DNA of 64,000 bases from an uncultured Bacilli bacterium (GCA_934167695.1 CAKPLP010000002.1:1-64000), one strand, 5' to 3'; positions 32,346 through 42,246 are shown, counted from the first letter of the stretch. Program-made: numbers and translations. Notes: generated by a model from the letters alone, not told the origin.

Positions 32346-33797
32346 TTGAAAAAGCTAAGCGAATTATATAACATAGATAGTAATATAGAAATAAAAGGAA
32401 TAAAAATCAACTCAAAAGAAATAGAACCCGGCGATTTATTTGTTTGTACAATGGGAGTAAAAGTAGATCGTCACGATTATATAGAAGATGCTATAAATAG
32501 AGGAGCTGCCGCACTTGTTGTAAGTCGAGATAACATCACAGCTAGTGTCCCTGTTATCAAAGTTGAAGATACAAATAAAGAACTACCAATATTATGTAGA
32601 AAATTCTATGATGATCCAGAAAAAAAACTAACAGTAATAGGAGTAACGGGTACTGATGGAAAAACATCTACTAGTACAATAATATCAACATTAATCGGAA
32701 ATGATACGTGTGCATATATGGGAACAAATGGACGCAGTTACAAAGATGTAAAAAAAGACATTTCCAATACTACACCAGATGCCGACAAAATATATAAATA
32801 CTTTGATGAATTTCAGAAAGCTGGTTGCAAATATGTTGCAATGGAAGCTAGTAGTGAAGCTTTCTATCGTGGCAGAATGCAAGGATTAGAATTTGATGTT
32901 TCAGTAATTACAAACATAACAAGAGAACACCTAAATATACATGGTTCATTTGAAAATTATATAGAGTGCAAAAGTATGTTATTTAAACAAACCAAAAAAA
33001 GTGGAGTTTGTATTTTAAATCATGATGATTCTTGCTATGAACAAATAAAAAATATCTGCAATGGCAAAGTATTAACATACGGAAAAACAGAAGACAATAC
33101 ACTACAAATAGTAAACTATAAAGTAAATCCAAAATGTACATACATAACTTATAAATATGAAGATAAAATATATAATATAAAAAGCCCTCTATTAGGAGAA
33201 TTTAATGTTTATAATCTAGCAGGTGCAATTTTAGCATGTCTTTCAGTAAATATTAGTTGGGATCAAATACTAGAAAACCTAGACAAGGTAGTAGTAGATG
33301 GTCGTATGGAATTACTTGATACTGATACTCCTTATTATGTTATGATAGATTATGCACATACTCCTAACGGAATAAGTAATTTATTAAAATTTGTTCATAC
33401 GTTAGATATTAATCGTTCTATAGTAGTAATAGGTTCAGCGGGAGAAAGAGATTATTTAAAAAGACCAATTATGGGTGAAACAATATTAGATAATGCTACA
33501 TATGCAATTTTTACCTATGAAGATCCACGAAGCGAAGAACCAATCGATATAATAAATCAGTTAATTTCTAAAGCAAAAGAAACGCACAACAACTATGAAA
33601 TAGAAGTAGATAGAAGAACTGCAATAAAAAAAGCGATTAATATGGCTAAAGACAAAGATATGGTTTTAGTACTAGGAAAAGGTAATGAAACATATCAAAA
33701 ATTAAAAAATGAAACAATATATTTTAATGATGTCGAAGAAGCATATAAAGCTGTAGAAGAAAGAAAAGAAAGAGAAAATTCTTTTGTAAATGAATAA
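32346..33797 (+). CDS. murE: UDP-N-acetylmuramoyl tripeptide synthase (MurE)
   Basis: The 483-residue Mur ligase has the N-terminal UDP-binding domain (IKGIKINSKEIEPGDLFVC), the ATP loop VTGTDGKTSTSTII, SNTTPDADKIY, the carbamylated-Lys block and a C-terminal domain with IVVIGSAGERDYLKRP and YEDPRSEEP. The last aligns with the DNPR motif of meso-DAP-adding MurE, with D-N replaced by E-D but Arg kept, so DAP is the likely substrate. It adds the third residue of the peptidoglycan stem in the cytoplasm. AGGAG is nine bases from TTG at 32346; the ATG at 32337 touches the ribosome site and is less likely. Confidence 0.88.
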   Translation: MKKLSELYNIDSNIEIKGIKINSKEIEPGDLFVCTMGVKVDRHDYIEDAINRGAAALVVSRDNITASVPVIKVEDTNKELPILCRKFYDDPEKKLTVIGVTGTDGKTSTSTIISTLIGNDTCAYMGTNGRSYKDVKKDISNTTPDADKIYKYFDEFQKAGCKYVAMEASSEAFYRGRMQGLEFDVSVITNITREHLNIHGSFENYIECKSMLFKQTKKSGVCILNHDDSCYEQIKNICNGKVLTYGKTEDNTLQIVNYKVNPKCTYITYKYEDKIYNIKSPLLGEFNVYNLAGAILACLSVNISWDQILENLDKVVVDGRMELLDTDTPYYVMIDYAHTPNGISNLLKFVHTLDINRSIVVIGSAGERDYLKRPIMGETILDNATYAIFTYEDPRSEEPIDIINQLISKAKETHNNYEIEVDRRTAIKKAINMAKDKDMVLVLGKGNETYQKLKNETIYFNDVEEAYKAVEERKERENSFVNE

Positions 33798-33845
33798 AAG
33801 AAGAATTAATTATAAAAATAAATAGAAGAAAGCGAGAAGAATAAA

Positions 33846-34478
33846 ATGGAAGAAAAGAAAAATGTAAAAGATGAAAAAATTCAAGCATCAATAATAGTTA
33901 TATTAGTATTTTTATTAGTAATATTAGTTATTGGTGTTACATATTCAGTATTTAGTTATAAAAAGGAAGGATCAATTCTTAATACAATTACTACAGCAAC
34001 TATGACTATGAACTATGTTGAAGGTGATGCTGGAATTACTATAACAGATGCACTACCTACGAGTGATGAAGTAGGAAAAAAACTATCAAATGGAAATGAA
34101 GTATTTGACTTTTCAGTTACAACTTCAATTACTGGAAACCAATCTATCGTTTACGAAATAACAGCAGTAAAACAACCTGAGTCTACTATGGATAATTCAG
34201 GAGCTAAACTTTACTTAGAATCGGGAGTAACTCCAGATAATTATGATACAGTAGTTTTAGCACCTACAAAGTATACACCACTTGCCGAAGATGATAATAT
34301 TGGAGCAAAAGCAGGTGAAATGATTCTAGCATCAATTCAAAGCGTAAAAAGTGAAACAACTTATTACCGTTTAAGAATGTGGATAGCAGATGACTACCAA
34401 ATACAAACATCAAGTGAATCATTTGCAGTTAAAGTAAACGCTTATGGAAAAAGTACTCCACTAAGACAAAATCCATAA
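33846..34478 (+). CDS. TasA/camelysin-like anchored surface protein
   Basis: The 210-residue protein has one N-terminal helix (residues ~14-38, ASIIVILVFLLVILVIGVTYSVF) followed by a beta-rich domain (NTITTATMTMNY, GITITDALPTSDEVGKKL, FDFSVTTSITGNQSIVYEI, TTYYRLRMWIADDY). The order of short helix, SVFSY and N-T-I-T-T recalls TasA/CalY-type fibre proteins. That likeness is by pattern and the role is not proven. GAAAGCGAGAAGAATAAA precedes the ATG. The gene lies between murE and sigK and is transcribed with them. Confidence 0.6.
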   Translation: MEEKKNVKDEKIQASIIVILVFLLVILVIGVTYSVFSYKKEGSILNTITTATMTMNYVEGDAGITITDALPTSDEVGKKLSNGNEVFDFSVTTSITGNQSIVYEITAVKQPESTMDNSGAKLYLESGVTPDNYDTVVLAPTKYTPLAEDDNIGAKAGEMILASIQSVKSETTYYRLRMWIADDYQIQTSSESFAVKVNAYGKSTPLRQNP

Positions 34479-34512
34479 ATAATAAATAAAATTTATATAA
34501 TAAAAAGAAAAA

Positions 34513-34520
34513 CATATAAT
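34513..34520 (+). promoter_or_regulatory. CATATAAT, possible SigE-type -10 of sigK
   Basis: The octamer matches the SigE -10 at seven of eight bases, with a partial -35 (TTATATA, 34493-34499) 13 bases upstream. The same -10 octamer precedes spoIVFA. Confidence 0.3.
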
Positions 34521-34539
34521 TAATTAAGGATGTGATTAT

Positions 34540-35232
34540 ATGTTTTTTCATTTATTGGATTTATTAAGAGGATTTTTTGTAACAGGAAGTTACTCAAATC
34601 AAGTTTTCCCGGAACCATTAAATGAGGCTGACGAAGAAAAATATTTACAACAAAAACAATTAGGAAATCAAGAAGCTAGAAACAAATTAATAGAGCATAA
34701 TTTAAGACTAGTCGCTCATATTGTAAAAAAATTTGACTACAAAGAATCTGATCAAGATGATTTAATAAGTATAGGAACAATAGGATTAATAAAAGGAGTG
34801 GATACCTTTTCAACCGACAAAGGCGTTAAACTTACAACATATTGTGCTCGTTGTATAGAAAATGAAATTCTAATGCATTTTAGAAGTTCAAATAAATTTA
34901 CTAAAAACATTTCATTAAACGATGCTATAGGATATGACAAAGAAGGAAATGAAATTGCTTTATTAGATATATTAAAAACACCAAAAGAGGATTTTTTAGA
35001 AGACATTGCTAATAAAGATAATATAAAATTAGTAAAAAAGTATATGAAAATACTAACACCTCGAGAAAAAAATATTATTATTGAAAGATATGGTTTAAAT
35101 AACCAAGATCAACTTACTCAAAAAGATATTGCAAATAAACTACATATATCAAGAAGTTATGTTTCTAGAATAGAAAAAAGAGCATTAACCAAAATGCTAC
35201 GTGAATTCATTAAAAATAATAATATAGACTAA
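34540..35232 (+). CDS. sigK: Sporulation sigma factor SigK (with pro-sequence)
   Basis: The 230-residue sigma factor has the SigK N-terminal block GNQEARNKLIEHNLRLVAHIVKKF (region 2), region 2.4 around TYCARCIENEILMHFRSSN, and region 4 with HISRSYVSRIEKRALTKM. A hydrophobic leader of ~22 residues (FFHLLDLLRGFFVTGSYSNQ) precedes region 1.2, the position cut by SpoIVFB in B. subtilis. The gene is whole, with no skin-type interruption. It directs late mother-cell transcription of coat and cortex genes. GGATGTGATTAT precedes the ATG. SigE is the main alternative but has a longer leader. Confidence 0.88.
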   Translation: MFFHLLDLLRGFFVTGSYSNQVFPEPLNEADEEKYLQQKQLGNQEARNKLIEHNLRLVAHIVKKFDYKESDQDDLISIGTIGLIKGVDTFSTDKGVKLTTYCARCIENEILMHFRSSNKFTKNISLNDAIGYDKEGNEIALLDILKTPKEDFLEDIANKDNIKLVKKYMKILTPREKNIIIERYGLNNQDQLTQKDIANKLHISRSYVSRIEKRALTKMLREFIKNNNID

Positions 35233-35301
35233 AATGTATAAAATTCCTGGACCGTTCAATAATAAAAATGTATAATAAAATTGGTACTAGGAGTGATATA
35301 T

Positions 35302-36723
35302 ATGACTGAAAAGAAAAGAAATATACAAGAAAAATTACCTCTAAATTTTTCTATAATAGTAACTATAATATTTATACTATTAACTATAATAGCAGTATAT
35401 ATATTACAAAAATACGCTCCTATATTAACATTAAAAGGTAAAAATAATATAACAATAAACTATAAAGAAAAATATATTGAACCCGGATATAAGTTAACAA
35501 TAAACAAAATAGATAAAACAAAAAAAGTAAAAATAACAGGTAAAGTAAACTCAAAAAAACTTGGTAGATATATTATAAAGTATTCATACAAAACAGGCAT
35601 ATTTAAAACTACCAAAAAAAGAATTGTCAAAGTAAAAGATCTTACTAAACCAGTTATAATACTAAATGGAAGTAAAGAAACCTATATATGTCCTAATAGT
35701 GAATATACTGAGTCAGGATATACAGCAACCGATAATTATGATGGAGATATAACAAAAAAGGTAAAAAGAGAAGTTACAGAAAATGAAATAATATACAAAG
35801 TAGTAGACAAATCTAATAACAAAACAATTATTAAAAGAAAAATATTAAAAAAGGATATTACAAAACCAACAATAATATTAAAAGGACAGCCTACAGTAAA
35901 CCTTCAAATAGGTCAAGTATATCAAGAAGAAGGATATACAGCAACCGATAACTGTGATGGGGATATAACAAATAAAGTAACGATAGATAATAAAGTAGAT
36001 TCTAATACTATAGGAACATATAAAATAATATATACAGTAACAGATAATAATCAAAATAACACAACAGTAGAAAGAATAGTAAATATTAATAAAAAAACTC
36101 CAATAGGCACAATTTATCTTACCTTCGACGATGGCCCTAGATATGGTACAACAGATAAAATACTAGATATTTTAAAAGAAGAAAATGTAAAAGTAACATT
36201 CTTTGTCACAAATTCAGGACCTGACGAATTAATAAAAAGAGCCTATGATGAAGGGCATACAATAGCACTACATACTGCAACTCATAATTATGGTGTTATA
36301 TATTCCTCTAAAGAAGCTTATTTTAACGATTTAAAACAAGTTCAAGATAGAGTAGAAAGAATAACCGGTTATCATTCTATGATTATTAGATTTCCCGGAG
36401 GAAGCAGTAATACTGTTAGTAGAAAATATAGTCAAGGAATAATGTCCATTTTAACAAGAGAAGTATTAAGTAGAGGTTATAAATATTATGATTGGAATAT
36501 TTCCAGTGGTGATGCTGGTGAAACAAAAAGCAGTGATGGAGTCTATTCAAATGTAGTATCAAGGCTATCTCATGACAAAGTAAATATGGTTCTAATGCAT
36601 GATATTAAACCATATACTAGAGATGCTTTAAAAAGAATAATTGACTATGCAAAACAAAATAATTATATTTTCTCAAAAATAGATGAAACTACTGAAATGA
36701 TCTCTCAAAAGGTAAATAACTAA
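35302..36723 (+). CDS. Membrane-anchored polysaccharide deacetylase with Ig-like domains
   Basis: The ~473-residue protein has one N-terminal helix (LNFSIIVTIIFILLTIIAVYI), three DUF5011-type bacterial Ig-like repeats (from ~50, each near ATDNYDGDITKKV or ATDNCDGDITNKV), and a NodB deacetylase domain (~270-470) with TIYLTFDDGPRYGTTDKIL, HTATHNYG, IIRFPGGSSNT and the final MVLMHD. The NodB metal and catalytic Asp/His are present. It should remove acetyl groups from cell-wall amino sugars outside the cell; a spore-cortex (PdaA-like) role is possible beside sigK. The start is the ATG at 35302 after AGGAGTGATATAT. Confidence 0.88.
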   Translation: MTEKKRNIQEKLPLNFSIIVTIIFILLTIIAVYILQKYAPILTLKGKNNITINYKEKYIEPGYKLTINKIDKTKKVKITGKVNSKKLGRYIIKYSYKTGIFKTTKKRIVKVKDLTKPVIILNGSKETYICPNSEYTESGYTATDNYDGDITKKVKREVTENEIIYKVVDKSNNKTIIKRKILKKDITKPTIILKGQPTVNLQIGQVYQEEGYTATDNCDGDITNKVTIDNKVDSNTIGTYKIIYTVTDNNQNNTTVERIVNINKKTPIGTIYLTFDDGPRYGTTDKILDILKEENVKVTFFVTNSGPDELIKRAYDEGHTIALHTATHNYGVIYSSKEAYFNDLKQVQDRVERITGYHSMIIRFPGGSSNTVSRKYSQGIMSILTREVLSRGYKYYDWNISSGDAGETKSSDGVYSNVVSRLSHDKVNMVLMHDIKPYTRDALKRIIDYAKQNNYIFSKIDETTEMISQKVNN

Positions 36724-36765
36724 TCCAAGAAAATATCAAAACTAGTAAAATAATTAAAAATGCGA

Positions 36766-36786
36766 TATAATATAAAACGTGGTGAT
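36766..36786 (+). promoter_or_regulatory. Short-leader promoter of yqeG-yqeH
   Basis: TATAAT (36766-36771) is followed nine bases later by GGTGAT (36781-36786) and then a TTG start at 36791. Confidence 0.45.
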
Positions 36787-36790
36787 TAAT

Positions 36791-37306
36791 TTGAAAATAA
36801 TACCAAGTATGTATTTAAAAAGTATAGAAAACATTCCATATCAAAAATTAAAGCAAAAAAATATAAAGGCTCTTATCTTTGATTTAGATAATACTCTTGC
36901 ACTTTTAGATGAAAAAAAATGCCCAGATAGAGTTATAACTTTAATAAACAATCTAAAAAAAGATTTTAAAATATTTATTATAACCAACAGTCCACAGAAA
37001 AGAGCAAAACCATATAAGATGGCACTTGATGTACCAGTTATCAGTATGGCTATGAAACCACTAACAAAAGGATTAAGACAAATAAGTAGGAAATACCATT
37101 TAAAAAAAGAAGAAATGGTAATGATTGGAGATCAATTAATAACAGACATATTATCAGGAACTAAATACGGAATACAAACAATTTTAATAGATCCATTAGG
37201 AGAAAAGGACTTAAAAATTACCAAAATAAATAGACTAATAGAAAATAGAATAATAAACAACTATCAAAAAAAAGGACTATTTGAAAGAGGGAAGTATTAT
37301 GAATAA
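36791..37306 (+). CDS. yqeG: YqeG family HAD phosphatase
   Basis: The ~171-residue HAD-IIIA phosphatase has motif I IKALIFDLDNTLALLDEK, motif II IFIITNSPQKR, the Lys block MAMKPLTKGLRQ and motif III MVMIGDQLITDILSG. YqeG proteins precede yqeH in most Firmicutes; the substrate is unsettled. Translation starts at TTG 36791 after GGTGATTAAT; the GTG codons upstream in frame lie in the ribosome site. The 3' end overlaps yqeH by eight bases. Confidence 0.9.
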   Translation: MKIIPSMYLKSIENIPYQKLKQKNIKALIFDLDNTLALLDEKKCPDRVITLINNLKKDFKIFIITNSPQKRAKPYKMALDVPVISMAMKPLTKGLRQISRKYHLKKEEMVMIGDQLITDILSGTKYGIQTILIDPLGEKDLKITKINRLIENRIINNYQKKGLFERGKYYE

Positions 37307-38300
37307 AAAATGCCAAGGATGTGGAGTAATTCTTCAAGATGAAAATATAAAAAACGAAGGATATACAACAAATATAGAAAACGAGATTTGTCAAAGATGT
37401 TTTAGATTAAAAAACTATGGAGAATATCAATCAGTAGCAAAATCTAATGATGAATATGAACAAATTTTAAAAGAAATAAGTAAAACTAAAGATTTAATAA
37501 TTTATGTTATTGATATTTTAAATATTGAGGAAAACTTAGAAGATATAAAAAATATCTTTGACAATAACTTAATATTAGTTATTAATAAAAGAGATGTTAT
37601 ACCAAGATCCGTTAAAGATGCTAAAATAATTGAATATATGAAAGAAAAATATCCCTTTTTTAATGACGTAATTATTATAAGTAGTAATAAAAACTACAAC
37701 ATAGATCACTTGTTAAAAAGAATAAAATTTTATCAAACAAGTAAAAATGTATATGTCGTAGGGCATACAAATGCAGGTAAATCAACCCTAATTAATAAAT
37801 TAATTAAAAATTATTCTGATAATACTCAAGAATTAACGATATCAAACCTACCATCTACAACATTAAATACAATTACTATTGAAATAAATGACTATCTTAC
37901 TATTGTAGATACCCCGGGTTTAATAGATAACACATCACTTACTAATTATGTTGATGATAAAACATTAAAAAGAATGAGTCCTCAAAAAGAAATAAAACCA
38001 AAAACATACCAATTAAGAAAAGGTCAGTCTATTATTATTGAAAATCTATTTAGATTAGACTATATAGATGGTGAAAAAAACAGTTTTACAATCTATGTTT
38101 CTAATAATATAAAAGTAAAAAGAGTTATAACATCAAGACATAAAGAATTACATGGCTTATATAAAACAACATATGATTTAGCCTATAATAAAGATCTAGT
38201 AATAAATGGCTTAGGTTTTATAAAAATAACCAACAGGGGAATAATTGATGTATATCTAGATCAAAAAGTAAAAACTTTCTTAAGAGATAATTTAATTTAG
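37299..38300 (+). CDS. yqeH: Ribosome biogenesis GTPase YqeH
   Basis: The 333-residue circularly permuted GTPase has an N-terminal zinc finger (CQGCGVILQ and ICQRCFRL), then G4 (INKRD), G1 (VGHTNAGKSTLINKL) and G3 (VDTPGLID), the permuted order of the YqeH/RsgA type, and a C-terminal RNA-interaction domain. It assists 30S subunit assembly. The ATG at 37299 follows AAAGAGGGAAGTATT. The usual downstream genes of this cluster (yhbY, nadD, yqeK) are absent here; a convergent membrane gene follows. Confidence 0.95.
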   Translation: MNKKCQGCGVILQDENIKNEGYTTNIENEICQRCFRLKNYGEYQSVAKSNDEYEQILKEISKTKDLIIYVIDILNIEENLEDIKNIFDNNLILVINKRDVIPRSVKDAKIIEYMKEKYPFFNDVIIISSNKNYNIDHLLKRIKFYQTSKNVYVVGHTNAGKSTLINKLIKNYSDNTQELTISNLPSTTLNTITIEINDYLTIVDTPGLIDNTSLTNYVDDKTLKRMSPQKEIKPKTYQLRKGQSIIIENLFRLDYIDGEKNSFTIYVSNNIKVKRVITSRHKELHGLYKTTYDLAYNKDLVINGLGFIKITNRGIIDVYLDQKVKTFLRDNLI

Positions 38301-38749
38301 TTAAACAAAAAATTCTTCAAAGGAAAATCTGTAAAATATAAAAATATAAAGTAGATAACAAAAATAGAAATAATACTCAAGTAATTTAATTTATTTGAGT
38401 ATTTTTTAATTCTACAAGTAATAATTTGACTGCTTAAAATACTAATAAATAATATAATAAAAGTAATAAAAAGATTAACTTTTAGTAAATAAGTTATAAT
38501 AAGATAAAATGCTATAAAAAATATTATACAAGAGAAGAATTTAATTAAAATTTGTATATATTTATCCTTTCTCTTAGAAAAAATAAGAAAGATAATATAT
38601 GCTGAAAAAGTAGCTTTTAAAATAGAAAAAATACTATTATTAGTAGCAAAAAATATTCTTAAAACAGGAATAGAAATAAATGAATAAATATAAAAACAAA
38701 ACAAAACTAATAATAAAATAATAAAACAATCTCCAAGACATGTCTTCAT
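38297..38749 (-). CDS. Small integral membrane protein, DUF6512-like
   Basis: The ~150-residue protein is almost all hydrophobic, with about five helices (for example CFIILLLVLFCFYIYSFI and FIILFISILSSQIITC), and ends in YFTDFPLKNFLFN. The spacing of helices and the C-terminal end recall DUF6512 membrane proteins, but only loosely. AGGTGAATTAT precedes the ATG at 38749. It is convergent with yqeH, overlapping its last bases. Function unknown. Confidence 0.6.
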   Translation of the reverse strand: MKTCLGDCFIILLLVLFCFYIYSFISIPVLRIFFATNNSIFSILKATFSAYIIFLIFSKRKDKYIQILIKFFSCIIFFIAFYLIITYLLKVNLFITFIILFISILSSQIITCRIKKYSNKLNYLSIISIFVIYFIFLYFTDFPLKNFLFN

Positions 38750-38848
38750 ATAATTCACCTGTTAAAGTATATGTTTTTAGTTATAAAATATATTCAAAAA
38801 AATTATATAATATGTTATTATATCTATATAAGATAGTGAGGGATTACT

Positions 38849-41800
38849 ATGAAAAAAAGTATTAATGAAAAAGCATTTACAATGGTTGAATTAATTGCAA
38901 CGATTGCTATCATGGCCATCATTTTATTAATGGCTGTTCCAAATATATTGGGAGTAGTAGATAAAAATAAAAAAACAACTTATGTTAACGATGCAAAAAA
39001 ACTTATCTCTGCGGCAAAAAGTAAATTTGAGGCGGATACAACACTGCCGGAACCGACAAGCAATTTTTGTCTAGTGTTTAAATTAGATAATTTGAATACC
39101 AAGTTACAAAAAGGCCCAAATAGTGGTAGTTATGATAAAGACTACTCATACGTTACAGTAACCAAAGAAAATACAAAATACATTTATGGTGTTCAATTAG
39201 TAGAAGCATATAAATCAGGTAATTCTACAATGTATAGAGGTATTGCATATACTAAGACTACTCCCACAACATCATCTGTAAAAAGACAAAATGCAGATAA
39301 AACTGTAGATTATAAAAGTTTATTAGAATTATCTGCTCAGAATGGCACCGATTGTCCATCTGGATTAGCATACACAAATGGAAAAATAGAAGGTAATTAT
39401 CAAAATAATATAAAAGTAGGAGATAAATTATCTGTAAGTTATAAAATTGGTTCAAATGTAGAAGCAATAGGAAAGACAGAAGATAGTTGTACAGTTACGA
39501 GTAGTTATACTAAAGAGTGTGAAGTAACATTACCATCATTAACCCCTGAAGAAGGTTATAGTAGTATAGGTTGGGCTACATCGAATGGTAATAAAACTGG
39601 TAGTATCCCCGGTGCAAAAATAAAATTGAAAAACAAGTCTATTATTTATTATGCTAATGCGATAGATAATATAGCTCCAACTATTGAAATGTCAGCAGAA
39701 GAGGATGCGGAATATAGTAAAGATAAGAAAATAGATATTACAATAAAAGATTTAGGAAGTGGCTTAAAAGAAAATGCTACCATAGAATATGGTCTATCAA
39801 CATCAAAAGCTACTGCACCTACGGTATATAAAAAATTAAGTTTCACCTACGAAAAGGGTGAAAAAGAAGCATCTGCAACAATTTATACTAGTGATTATAG
39901 AGAAAATTTAAATGGTAAATATTATTTATGGATCAAGCAAAATATAGAAGATGTTAAAGGAAATAAAAATAATGGAACAACAATTTCCAAGGGAACATTT
40001 AACATTAATAATACAAATTCATCATGTCGTTTTGAACCAGATCAAGCTATTACCATTACTACAGGAGGGCAAGTTACACTATCTTTAGTTTGTACAGATG
40101 ACCAAGTTGGTATAGAAGATAAACAACTAACCAAAGACGACTTTTTCACTAGTGTTGACGACATTATAAGTATTAATAATATTAAAAGAATAGTTGTAAC
40201 TTCTGGTTATAAATACGATATAACTATATCAGGAGAAAACGCCGGTTCAACAACTTTAGTACTGCCAGCAGGTACAATAAGTAATAAGGCTGGTAATAGT
40301 GGAGATGACGATACTGAAACTCAAAACATTAAAGTAGAAAATAAAGTATATTCTATAGAATATAGGCTAGGAAGCAATGCAACAAGTTTATCAAAAACAA
40401 AAGATAGTTGTACAGTAATAGGAAATAGTAATGAATGTACTATAACTTTACCAGATTATGTTGTAGGATCAGGATATACCAAAACAGGTTATAGTAAAAT
40501 AGAAGATGACATAAACGGACAACAACCGAATAGTACTATCACTCTAACAGGAAATATTGTTCTATATGCTAATGCAATAGATAACACGATTCCAACTATA
40601 TCTATCGATAAGCAGGAGTCAACAACATACAGTAAAGAACAACAGGTTAATTTAACAATTAAAGATAATGGCTCAGGGTTATCAAATAACGTTTCTTTCG
40701 CTTATGGTTGGAGTACAAGTAATGAAGATTCTCCAGAAACAATAACTTCAGTTACAATTCCATTAGATAATAAAAAAGAAACAACTTACACAATAAAACA
40801 AGATTCATTAACAGGCACATACTATCTCTGGATCATGCCTATTAATATTTCAGATAAAGTTGGTAATACTGTAACTGATAATCTAATATCTTCTGGTGTT
40901 TTTAAATTTGATAATGATGCACCAGACATTGAAATTGTAGAGGACAATAGTCAAGTTGCAGAAACTAGCAAAAATATAGTAGTTAATATTACAGATTATG
41001 AAAGTAAGATAGTACCGGGGGGAAAGATTAGATATGGTTGGACAACTGACTATGCACAAGAACCAACAACTATTAGTGAAATTTCCCTAACAAATACTAC
41101 CAATGTTGAAAAAACAACCATTGAAATAAATCAATCTGATCTTAATGGAAAATACTATTTATGGATTGAACCTGTAAATTTAAAAGATACCTTAGGAAAT
41201 ACAGCTGATTATTATACTACTTCAATGAGTTACTTTGTTTTTGATACAAAGCCACCAATCATTTCTATTGAGTCAGTTAGCCCAAAAAGTGTTTCAGTAG
41301 GCGTGCCATATCCAATAACTATTAAATTAAAATGTGATGATGCAAGTACATGTACTATTACAAATGAGATAGTAAAAAACACTATCATTTATGTAGGAAC
41401 TAACAAAAATACTTCATCATATGTCACTAACTATGACAATGCAACTCTAACAATATATATAACTGTAAATTCACAAACAACTGGAAAAATAATGATAATA
41501 ATCCCACCAAATGCTATAAAAGATGAAGTTGGAAATTATGCTTCCACAACATCATTAAGCACTAATATATCAGTATATAAAGACTATCAAGTAACTAATT
41601 TAATAAAAAACAATTCATTTCAATCAGGTACTACAGATTGGGAATTAAGTGGAGGAGCCAGAGTAGAAAGTTGTGGTCGTTCTGATGACACTGTAACAAA
41701 TAACTGCTTAACATTTAGCGCTGGTCAACAACCAATGGCAAAACAAACACTATCAAAAACATCGCCAACTATTAATCATAAATATTATGGTTCAATATGG

Positions 41801-42148
41801 TTTTACAGTTATCCCGCATATTCTAGTGATGACGCTAGATATGAATGGTTTTATAACGATGTCGGCAAAAACTCATCAAGCACTCTAGTATTTGCCGATA
41901 AAAGAACAACGACAACACTAAATTGGAAATTATTATCTAGTATTCAACAAATAACATCATCAACATATTTAGATAAAGAGTGGACCATTAGAAACTTTGC
42001 CATTAATGCAACAGACAAAGCATTTATGGATTCACTAACACTTGTTGATTTAACCGAAACATTCGGAAGTGGAAACGAGCCATCAAAAGAATGGTGTGAT
42101 GAAAATCTTATAAGCTTTAGTAATAGCAAAACTGTAAAATATTATTAA
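38849..42148 (+). CDS. Giant pilin-like surface protein with repeated Ig-like modules
   Basis: The 1099-residue protein begins with a class III/type IV prepilin signal (KAFTMVELIATIAIMAIILLM, Glu at +5), the region cut by PilD/ComC-type peptidase, and a pilin-like head with KLISAAKSKFEAD. Instead of ending near residue 180 it continues with two long repeats, each with YRLGSN or YKIGSN, DSCTV, GY and LYANAIDN, then IKD-GSGL, YYLWI and KGNKN/KVGNT. A third Ig-like module and a C-terminal domain (NLIKNNSFQSGTTDWELSGG, TETFGSGNEPSKEWCDENL) like a carbohydrate-binding module follow. Probably a long surface fibre or adhesin. AGTGAGGGATTACT precedes the ATG. Confidence 0.8.
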   Translation: MKKSINEKAFTMVELIATIAIMAIILLMAVPNILGVVDKNKKTTYVNDAKKLISAAKSKFEADTTLPEPTSNFCLVFKLDNLNTKLQKGPNSGSYDKDYSYVTVTKENTKYIYGVQLVEAYKSGNSTMYRGIAYTKTTPTTSSVKRQNADKTVDYKSLLELSAQNGTDCPSGLAYTNGKIEGNYQNNIKVGDKLSVSYKIGSNVEAIGKTEDSCTVTSSYTKECEVTLPSLTPEEGYSSIGWATSNGNKTGSIPGAKIKLKNKSIIYYANAIDNIAPTIEMSAEEDAEYSKDKKIDITIKDLGSGLKENATIEYGLSTSKATAPTVYKKLSFTYEKGEKEASATIYTSDYRENLNGKYYLWIKQNIEDVKGNKNNGTTISKGTFNINNTNSSCRFEPDQAITITTGGQVTLSLVCTDDQVGIEDKQLTKDDFFTSVDDIISINNIKRIVVTSGYKYDITISGENAGSTTLVLPAGTISNKAGNSGDDDTETQNIKVENKVYSIEYRLGSNATSLSKTKDSCTVIGNSNECTITLPDYVVGSGYTKTGYSKIEDDINGQQPNSTITLTGNIVLYANAIDNTIPTISIDKQESTTYSKEQQVNLTIKDNGSGLSNNVSFAYGWSTSNEDSPETITSVTIPLDNKKETTYTIKQDSLTGTYYLWIMPINISDKVGNTVTDNLISSGVFKFDNDAPDIEIVEDNSQVAETSKNIVVNITDYESKIVPGGKIRYGWTTDYAQEPTTISEISLTNTTNVEKTTIEINQSDLNGKYYLWIEPVNLKDTLGNTADYYTTSMSYFVFDTKPPIISIESVSPKSVSVGVPYPITIKLKCDDASTCTITNEIVKNTIIYVGTNKNTSSYVTNYDNATLTIYITVNSQTTGKIMIIIPPNAIKDEVGNYASTTSLSTNISVYKDYQVTNLIKNNSFQSGTTDWELSGGARVESCGRSDDTVTNNCLTFSAGQQPMAKQTLSKTSPTINHKYYGSIWFYSYPAYSSDDARYEWFYNDVGKNSSSTLVFADKRTTTTLNWKLLSSIQQITSSTYLDKEWTIRNFAINATDKAFMDSLTLVDLTETFGSGNEPSKEWCDENLISFSNSKTVKYY

Positions 42149-42152
42149 TTAT

Positions 42153-42186
42153 AAAATAGGCTTCAAAATAAGAAGTCTATTTTAAT
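42153..42186 (+). terminator. Terminator after the giant pilin-like gene
   Basis: AAAATAGGCTTC (42153-42164) pairs with GAAGTCTATTTT (42172-42183), 12 bp with one G-U pair, followed by AATT. The U tract is weak. Confidence 0.65.
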
Positions 42187-42246
42187 TATTAATTGAAAAT
42201 ATTGTAAAATTATGAGATAATTTTACTTGGTTAGGAGGTGTTTGTA

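Noticed and set aside
34540..35232. skin-type element interrupting sigK
   Set aside because: The sigK frame is continuous over all sigma regions.
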